A stretch of DNA of 29,352 nucleotides from an uncultured Clostridium sp. GTDB taxonomy: Bacteria > Bacillota > Clostridia > Clostridiales > Clostridiaceae. Where the stretch lies: positions 1 to 29,352 of the forward strand of contig CAKVEW010000038.1 of the NCBI GenBank assembly GCA_934746015.1, written 5' to 3'. Both the position numbers and the translations under genes were made by a program. This document shows, in pieces, positions 24,042-29,352 of this stretch. The stretch's first letter is position 1. Every line of letters starts with the position of its first letter. Below the pieces are notes generated by a model. That model had not been told where the DNA came from, did not search any database, and saw nothing but the letters and a program-made list of their open reading frames with translations.

Positions 24042-24476
24042 TTATTTATTATCTTTTTCCATGGCTTCCTTTAGTGTGTGCCATGCTAAAACTGCACATT
24101 TTACTCTTGCTGGCATATTTGATATATTTTTAAGGACAATTGCATCTTCTAATTCTTCTAATTTATCCTCATCATCTATTTCTCTTTTTATCATTCCAAT
24201 AAAGGTTTCTACTAATCTTAAAGCTTCTTCTTTGCTTTTTCCTTTAATTAGATCTATCATCATTGAAGTTGATGCTTGTGAAATAGCACATCCTTGCCCT
24301 GTAAATGCTAAATCTTCTATTATATCTCCATTTAGCTTAATTTCTAAAGTTATTTCATCACCACAACTTGGGTTATGTCCTTTTTCACATAAATCTACAT
24401 GATCTAATTTTCTTCTATTGTGTTTTGATGTACTATGCTCCATTATAAGAGTAGTATAAATTTCATTTAAATCCAT
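24042..24476 (-). CDS. sufU: Fe-S assembly scaffold / sulfur acceptor SufU
   Basis: This 144-residue IscU-like protein has Cys38 and Asp40 in PSCGDE, Cys63 in GQGCAIS and Cys127 in RVKCAVLAWHTLKEA, with the insertion before the last Cys that marks SufU. These four ligands bind zinc and accept persulfide sulfur from SufS in Firmicutes. There is an extra Cys30. The ATG follows GGAGGTAAGA, 6 nt after the sufS stop. It is the last gene of sufCBDSU. The start at residues MDLNEIYTTLIMEHS and the length are normal for SufU. Confidence 0.93.
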   Translation of the reverse strand: MDLNEIYTTLIMEHSTSKHNRRKLDHVDLCEKGHNPSCGDEITLEIKLNGDIIEDLAFTGQGCAISQASTSMMIDLIKGKSKEEALRLVETFIGMIKREIDDEDKLEELEDAIVLKNISNMPARVKCAVLAWHTLKEAMEKDNK

Positions 24477-24482
24477 TAAATC

Positions 24483-25712
24483 TTACCTCCATTTTGAAAA
24501 CATATCATATGTTTTTTTAATTGCTTCAACTAACCTATCAATATCTTCTCTAGTATTATAGAAGTAAATACTTGCTCTACATGTTGCATTTATACCCATA
24601 TATCTCATAAGAGGTTGTGCACAGTGATTTCCAGCTCTTATACAAACTCCAACTGTATCAAAAATTGAAGCTACATCATGTGGATGAACACCACTTATTT
24701 CAAATGATAGAACTCCACCTCTTTTTTCAATATCTTTAGGCCCATATATCTTCACATAATCTAATTTACTTATTTCTTCTACAGCATAAGACATTAGTTC
24801 TTTTTCTATCTTTTCAATATTATCCATACCTACTTCATTTAAATAATCTAATGCCTTTGATAACCCCACAGCAGCTTCTACATTTTGAGTTCCTGCTTCA
24901 AACTTATATGGTAAAACATTGAAGGTAGTTTCTTGTTCATATACATATTCTACCATATCACCGCCAAATAATACAGGTGGCATCTTTTCTAATAAATCTT
25001 TTTTACCATATAAAGCTCCAATTCCCATTGGTGCTAAAAGCTTGTGTCCTGCTATAACTAAAAAGTCTGCATTTATATCTCTTACATCAACTTTCATATG
25101 AGGAACGCTTTGTGCTCCATCTACTATTACTATAGCTCCTTTAGAATGTGCATATTCTGCTATTTCCTTTACAGGATTTATAGTTCCTAAAGCATTAGAT
25201 ACATGTGTTATACTAACTATTTTAGTCTTATCAGTAATCTTTGAATGAACTTCTTCTTCTGTTAATTCTCCATTTTCGTCAGTATACATATATTTTAAAA
25301 CTGCACCCTTGGCCCTTGCTACATTTTGCCATGGAATTAAATTAGAATGATGCTCTGCAATTGAAATTACAATTTCATCACCTTCATTTATAAAATTCAT
25401 TCCATAAGACATAGCTAATAAATTAAAAGCTTCTGTTGCATTTTTAGTGAAAATTATTTCTTCTGAATACTGTGCATTTATAAACCTTCTTAATTTTTCT
25501 CTGGCTTCATCATAAGCCTCAGTAGCAAGGACGCTTAATTCATAAGCGCCTCTATGAGGGTTTGCATTTATATTTTCGTAATAATTTTTAATTGCTTCAA
25601 TAACAGAATTTGGTTTTTGTGTTGTTGCAGCACTATCTAAATAAGCTATTCTTTTTCCATTCTTTTCTCTATTTAAAGTAGGAAAATCTTTTAAAAATTC
25701 TCTATTACTCAT
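24483..25712 (-). CDS. sufS: Cysteine desulfurase SufS
   Basis: This 409-residue PLP enzyme of the class V aminotransferase fold takes sulfur from L-cysteine, forming alanine and an enzyme persulfide that passes to SufU. AEHHSNLIPW (His121-122), DGAQSVPH with Asp198, AGHKLLAPMG (PLP Lys224) and RAGNHCAQPLM (active Cys364) are all in place. The short active-loop spacing is of the SufS (group II) type, not IscS. Its ATG overlaps the last codons of sufD by 8 nt, so it is translationally coupled. Confidence 0.96.
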   Translation of the reverse strand: MSNREFLKDFPTLNREKNGKRIAYLDSAATTQKPNSVIEAIKNYYENINANPHRGAYELSVLATEAYDEAREKLRRFINAQYSEEIIFTKNATEAFNLLAMSYGMNFINEGDEIVISIAEHHSNLIPWQNVARAKGAVLKYMYTDENGELTEEEVHSKITDKTKIVSITHVSNALGTINPVKEIAEYAHSKGAIVIVDGAQSVPHMKVDVRDINADFLVIAGHKLLAPMGIGALYGKKDLLEKMPPVLFGGDMVEYVYEQETTFNVLPYKFEAGTQNVEAAVGLSKALDYLNEVGMDNIEKIEKELMSYAVEEISKLDYVKIYGPKDIEKRGGVLSFEISGVHPHDVASIFDTVGVCIRAGNHCAQPLMRYMGINATCRASIYFYNTREDIDRLVEAIKKTYDMFSKWR

Positions 25713-26811
25713 TATCCAAACATCCCTTTACTGCATCTAAAATTTCATTTCTTGTTGATTCATCTACTATCTTATCTATTATAGGATTAAATGCACCTTC
25801 GATAATTATTCTTCTTGCATCACTATAACTTAATCCTCTGCTCATTAAATAAAATAACTTATTTTCATCTATCTTTCCTGATGCAGCTGCGTGTTCCCCT
25901 GATACATCATCTTCCTCACATAGCAATAATGGAAGTGCCTTTGCTTTTGCTTTTGGTGATAATAGCATACAGTATTCTTCTTCTGCTCCTGCACTCTTAG
26001 ATGCTCCTCTTTTGAAATCTATAGTTCCTCTAAATATTTTGCTTGCTTCTCCCTTTAATGCACCTTTTGTTGTAATTTGAGATTTGCTTCTTATTCCTTT
26101 ATGAGTAACTACATAATTCATATCAATTATCTTTTTATCTCCACCAAGATAAATTGAACTTAAATTAGTTTCTGAGCTATCTTCAATTAAATCTCCATGA
26201 TAATTTGTAATACTAACTTTTCCACCTAAATCTATTGAAACAAAATCAACATTTCCATAACTATTAATATCTGAAAGATTTGAATCTATATTTACAGTGT
26301 TATTGTTTAATAAGTTTACTTTAACAACTTGTATATTACTACTATTTTTACTGAAGATTTTACATACTCCATTACGATATCCACTAACATCGTCCATTGA
26401 ATTATATTTAATAATAATCTTTGCTTCTGAATCTTCTTCTGCCACTATTAAAATATTATCAACTAAAGTACTATTTTCCTTATCCATATTAAATTCTAAA
26501 GTTATTGGTTCTTCAATCTTTGCTCTTTTATCTATACTAATAAGAAAACCTTTATTAAAATCAAATTCTCCTTGATTAACTAATTCTTCTGAAGCTCCAT
26601 ATATAAACTTTTTATTTAAAGGAAATACTTTTCCTTTTTTAAATTCTTCAATTGTAACTCCATCTAAATCATTACCAGTTACTTTATAATTATTAAATTC
26701 TCCAATTTCAGGAGCCTCATAATCCTTTAATGTTATGTCATTAACCTTTAACCAGCTTTTAGTTCTTACAGGAGTCTTATTAATATTATTAAAACTTATA
26801 TTCCTACTCAT
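25705..26811 (-). CDS. sufD: Fe-S cluster assembly protein SufD
   Basis: This 368-residue protein of the SufB/SufD beta-helix family has the conserved C-terminal stretch CMLLSPKAKAKALPLLLCEEDDVSGEHAAASGKID with LFYLMSRGLSYSDARRIIIEGAFNPII. It keeps the conserved His of SGEH (near 308). The N-terminal half is variable, as is usual. SufD forms the SufBC2D scaffold complex with SufB and SufC. Its ATG shares one base with the sufB stop (TAATG) and its end overlaps sufS by 8 nt, so the three are coupled. Confidence 0.93.
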   Translation of the reverse strand: MSRNISFNNINKTPVRTKSWLKVNDITLKDYEAPEIGEFNNYKVTGNDLDGVTIEEFKKGKVFPLNKKFIYGASEELVNQGEFDFNKGFLISIDKRAKIEEPITLEFNMDKENSTLVDNILIVAEEDSEAKIIIKYNSMDDVSGYRNGVCKIFSKNSSNIQVVKVNLLNNNTVNIDSNLSDINSYGNVDFVSIDLGGKVSITNYHGDLIEDSSETNLSSIYLGGDKKIIDMNYVVTHKGIRSKSQITTKGALKGEASKIFRGTIDFKRGASKSAGAEEEYCMLLSPKAKAKALPLLLCEEDDVSGEHAAASGKIDENKLFYLMSRGLSYSDARRIIIEGAFNPIIDKIVDESTRNEILDAVKGCLDNE

Positions 26812-28220
26812 TATCCTATGCTCCCTTCTAATTCAAGCTTAATTAAGTTGTTCATTTCTACTGCGTATTCTAATGGTAATTCCTTTGATATAGGTTCTAC
26901 GAATCCTCTTACTATCATTGCCTTAGCTTCTTCTTCAGAAATACCCCTGCTCATTAAGTAGAATATAGCATCATCACTGATCTTACCAATTTTAGCTTCA
27001 TGTCCTATTTCAACATTATCATTCATTAAATCTATAACTGGAATAGTATCTGATTTAGATATATTATCTAACATCAATGATTCACAAGATACAACTGACT
27101 TAGAATTATAAGCATTTGCATTTACCTTAACTACACCTCTGTAAGTTGCATTTCCTCCACTTTTTGAAATGGATTTTGAATTAATTGTTGATGAAGTATT
27201 TGGTGCTGCATGAATTATTTTTGCTCCAGTATCTAAATTTTGTCCCTTACCAGCAAATGATACTCCAGTAAATTCAGCTCTTGCTCCTTCTCCTTTTAAT
27301 ATACTCATTGGGTATAGCATAGAAATTCTTGAACCAAATGAACCTGATACCCATTCAATTCTAGCATTCTTTTCAACTATTGCTCTCTTAGTATTTAAGT
27401 TAAGCATATTCTTAGACCAGTTTTCTATAGTACTGTATCTTAAAGTAGCTCCTTCTTTTACAAATAATTCAACACAACCTGCATGTAAATTAGTAACATT
27501 ATACTTAGGTGCTGAACATCCTTCTATAAAGTGTAAACTTGCTCCTTCTTCTACTATAATTAATGTATGTTCAAATTGTCCTGCCCCTGGGGAATTAAGT
27601 CTAAAATATGATTGTAGTGGTATATCTACATGTACCCCCTTTGGTACATAAACAAAAGATCCACCTGACCAAACAGCTCCATGAAGTGCTGCAAACTTAT
27701 GATCGCTTGGAGCTACACATTTCATAAAATACTGTTTAACTATATCTTCATATTCTCTAACAGCAGTTTCCATATCAGTATAAACTACACCTTGTTTTAC
27801 TAAGTCTTCTTTTATACTATGGTAAACAACTTCTGAATCATATTGTGCTCCTACACCTGCTAAAGATTTCTTTTCAGCTTCTGGAATACCTAAAAGATCA
27901 AAAGTCTTTTTAATATCTTCAGGAACCTCTTCCCAATTTCCATTTAACTTAGACTTAGGTCTAACATATGTAACTATATTATCCATGTCTAATTCATCTA
28001 AGGATGGTCCCCAAGTTGGTAATTTAATTTCATTATATATATCAAGAGATTTTAATCTAAAGTCTCTCATCCATTCTGGTTCATCTTTTTCTTTAGAAAT
28101 AATTTCTACTATTTCTTTTGTTAAGCCTTTATCTGCCTTGAATTCAAATTTATCTTCATTTTTTACGTCGTAAATTCCTCTTTCTACATCTTCAACGTAA
28201 GTCTTCTTTTTAATTTCCAA
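26811..28220 (-). CDS. sufB: Fe-S cluster scaffold protein SufB
   Basis: This 469-residue central scaffold of the SufBCD complex has VAPSDHKFAALHGAVWSGGSFVYVPKGVHVDIPLQSYFR, FIEGCSAPKYNVTNLHAGCVELFV (core Cys pair), NLNTKRAIVEKNARIEWVSGSFGS, VSCESLMLDNISKSDTIP and GHEAKIGKISDDAIFYLMSRGI. The length is typical of SufB. The start is TTG, 7 nt after a strong GGAGGTGA, and translation begins 17 nt after the sufC stop. It is the most conserved gene of the locus. Confidence 0.96.
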   Translation of the reverse strand: MEIKKKTYVEDVERGIYDVKNEDKFEFKADKGLTKEIVEIISKEKDEPEWMRDFRLKSLDIYNEIKLPTWGPSLDELDMDNIVTYVRPKSKLNGNWEEVPEDIKKTFDLLGIPEAEKKSLAGVGAQYDSEVVYHSIKEDLVKQGVVYTDMETAVREYEDIVKQYFMKCVAPSDHKFAALHGAVWSGGSFVYVPKGVHVDIPLQSYFRLNSPGAGQFEHTLIIVEEGASLHFIEGCSAPKYNVTNLHAGCVELFVKEGATLRYSTIENWSKNMLNLNTKRAIVEKNARIEWVSGSFGSRISMLYPMSILKGEGARAEFTGVSFAGKGQNLDTGAKIIHAAPNTSSTINSKSISKSGGNATYRGVVKVNANAYNSKSVVSCESLMLDNISKSDTIPVIDLMNDNVEIGHEAKIGKISDDAIFYLMSRGISEEEAKAMIVRGFVEPISKELPLEYAVEMNNLIKLELEGSIG

Positions 28221-28237
28221 AGTAAGTCACCTCCGTC

Positions 28238-28987
28238 TTACATAGCTTCTGCTTTAAAAGCTTCATATCCATTTTTTTGTATTTCATCTGCTAAACTAGC
28301 ATCTCCAGTTTTAACTATCTTTCCATTAACTAAAACATGAACATAGTCAGGATTTAATCCTTCAAGAATCTTATTATTATGAGTTATTATTAAAACTCCA
28401 TTTTCTTCATTAGCAAACATCTTAATACCTTCAGATACTATTCTAACTGCATCTACGTCTAATCCTGAATCTGTTTCATCTAATATAGCTAATTTAGGAT
28501 TTAACATAAGCATTTGTAGTATTTCATTTTTCTTCTTTTCTCCACCTGAAAATCCTACATTTAAATATCTTTTTGCATACTCAGGATTCATCTTTAATTC
28601 CTTCATATTGTTCTTTAAGTCCTTATCAAATTTTAGGTATTTAATAAGTTGACCTTCTTTAGCAATTTTTGCACTTCTAATAAAGTTTTCAACTGTTATT
28701 CCTGGAACCTCTTCTGGGCTTTGGAAAGATAAAAATAAGCCTTTCTTAGCTCTTTCATCTGTCTTAAGTTCTGTGATATCTTCCCCCTCAAAAGTAATTT
28801 CTCCTGAAACTCTTTCATACTTAGGATGAGCCATTAAAGTATTAGCTAGAGTAGATTTACCAGCTCCATTTGGACCCATAATTACATGTATTTCACCCTT
28901 GTTAATCTTTAAATCAAGTCCTTTTAATATTTCCTTACCTTCTACAGCAGTTTTTAGTCCATTTATATTTAATAAAACGTTGTTCAT
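28238..28987 (-). CDS. sufC: Fe-S cluster assembly ATPase SufC
   Basis: This 249-residue ABC-type soluble ATPase has Walker A GPNGAGKST (near 38-46), Q-loop SFQSPEEVPG, signature VGFSGGEKKKNE, Walker B LAILDETDSGLD and the switch His in VLIITHNN. SufC supplies ATP-driven motion to the SufBD scaffold. It starts at ATG behind AAGGAGATG and is the first gene of sufCBDSU. No Rrf2-type regulator gene (IscR/SufR-like) lies within the window upstream. Confidence 0.96.
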   Translation of the reverse strand: MNNVLLNINGLKTAVEGKEILKGLDLKINKGEIHVIMGPNGAGKSTLANTLMAHPKYERVSGEITFEGEDITELKTDERAKKGLFLSFQSPEEVPGITVENFIRSAKIAKEGQLIKYLKFDKDLKNNMKELKMNPEYAKRYLNVGFSGGEKKKNEILQMLMLNPKLAILDETDSGLDVDAVRIVSEGIKMFANEENGVLIITHNNKILEGLNPDYVHVLVNGKIVKTGDASLADEIQKNGYEAFKAEAM

Positions 28988-29059
28988 TTATTTACATCTC
29001 CTTATTACAGTTATCATTTATTTCATTTAAATCTTATCATTTTAGTCTGAATTAACTAT

Positions 29060-29088
29060 ATCATACTAAATTACTAAGAATTAATCAA
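29060..29088 (-). promoter_or_regulatory. Promoter of the suf operon
   Basis: On the minus strand there is TTGATT (29088-29083), a 17-nt spacer and TATGAT (29065-29060), about 72 nt before the sufC ATG. The untranslated leader that follows contains an imperfect TAGT...ACTA dyad over the start region, which could be an operator for an Rrf2-type repressor, but I cannot match a known site. Confidence 0.65.
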
Positions 29089-29240
29089 CTTTTTTTTAAA
29101 TTATTATAGTAGATAATAGCTAATTATTTATTGATAACTTATATTATCTTTATATTCCTAATCCTTATTCCAATTTATACAAAAAAGGTTCAAATATCAT
29201 ATTCATTATTACTTTTTATAATATTAAAATACAATTAATC
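29089..29240. other. Non-coding AT-rich spacer, nothing recognised
   Basis: This stretch between the suf promoter and the next terminator has no credible reading frame, promoter or repeat that I can support. It is close to 80% A+T by eye. Confidence 0.6.
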
Positions 29241-29273
29241 TAAAAACAAAAAGAGGCTGCCTAAACACCCTCT
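29241..29273 (-). terminator. Terminator of a minus-strand gene beyond the right edge
   Basis: On the minus strand AGAGGGTG (29273-29266) pairs with CAGCCTCT (29259-29252), leaving one mismatch, with a 6-nt loop, followed by TTTTGTTTTT. It implies that the next gene to the right is also on minus. Confidence 0.6.
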
Positions 29274-29284
29274 AACTAAAATGG

Positions 29285-29338
29285 TACCTATGAACAGGAC
29301 ACTTTGAAAAAAAGTGTTTCGTTTATAGGTATTTTTTT
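29285..29338 (+). terminator. Strong plus-oriented hairpin with T-run, no gene in front of it
   Basis: TACCTATGAAC (29285-29295) pairs with GTTTATAGGTA (29321-29331), and inside it GGACACTTT pairs with AAAGTGTTT, giving about 20 bp with two or three G-T pairs and one mismatch, then seven T. It has the form of an intrinsic terminator on plus, yet no plus-strand gene precedes it for about 16 kb. It could be the end of a small RNA or the edge of a mobile element. Confidence 0.5.
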
Positions 29339-29352
29339 ATGTATAATATTAA

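Noticed and set aside
1..29352. A defence island, prophage or integrated element
   Set aside because: No integrase, transposase, phage structural, restriction or toxin-antitoxin gene was found; gene content is core metabolism, transport and envelope functions with even base composition.

Overview
The window comes from a very AT-rich, low-GC Gram-positive genome. It carries a T-box leader, lipobox-bearing ABC binding proteins, a YesM/YesN-type two-component system, a sufCBDSU operon, strong GGAGG ribosome binding sites and codons ending in A or T. I infer a Clostridium sensu stricto chromosome but cannot name the species. Nearly all genes lie on the minus strand; only the lemA/TPM pair is on plus. 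I see no tRNA, rRNA, CRISPR array, prophage or intact insertion sequence.

Layout, left to right. (1) 1-1840: a TcyP-type cystine/dicarboxylate-family symporter under a T-box leader whose likely specifier codon is UGC (Cys), driven by a consensus promoter. (2) 1917-7486: a sugar-sensing operon read right to left: YesN-type response regulator, YesM/LytS-type histidine kinase, a membrane-anchored periplasmic-binding-like protein (4-nt overlap with the kinase gene), then a second MglB-like lipoprotein. (3) 7516-11540: the mglBAC galactose-type ABC importer plus an unreported-looking 54-residue membrane protein gene at its 3' end. The mglB promoter has a good -10, no evident -35, a cre-like site at the start point and a 21-bp-spaced direct repeat that could bind the neighbouring AraC-type regulator. 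(4) 11630-13044, plus strand: lemA and a secreted TPM-domain protein. (5) 13045-13282: a hairpin-rich convergent spacer. (6) 13283-17733: MoxR ATPase, DUF58 protein and membrane transglutaminase-like protein in one operon. (7) 17797-24000: separate housekeeping or unknown genes: AI-2E-family permease, ZIP metal transporter, a repetitive glycine-every-fourth-residue protein with a small helical partner, a DUF1292 protein, a DUF2383-like protein and a CorC/HlyC-type CBS protein. (8) 23996-29088: the sufCBDSU Fe-S cluster assembly operon with promoter and terminator. (9) 29089-29352: non-coding, with the terminator of a minus-strand gene beyond the edge and a strong plus-oriented hairpin.

Working together: regions 2 and 3 read as one sugar acquisition module. 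The anchored binding protein and kinase would sense sugar outside the cell, the AraC-type regulator would activate mglBAC, and the cre-like site would add catabolite control. The layout resembles the XylFII-LytS-YesN xylose system described in Clostridium beijerinckii. The most unusual signals are a pair of hairpins with a conserved loop but different stems (17797-17868 and 21513-21586), a two-block deca-GX3 repeat protein, a hairpin that is both a terminator and an occluder of the next gene's ribosome binding site, and the small mgl-linked membrane protein.
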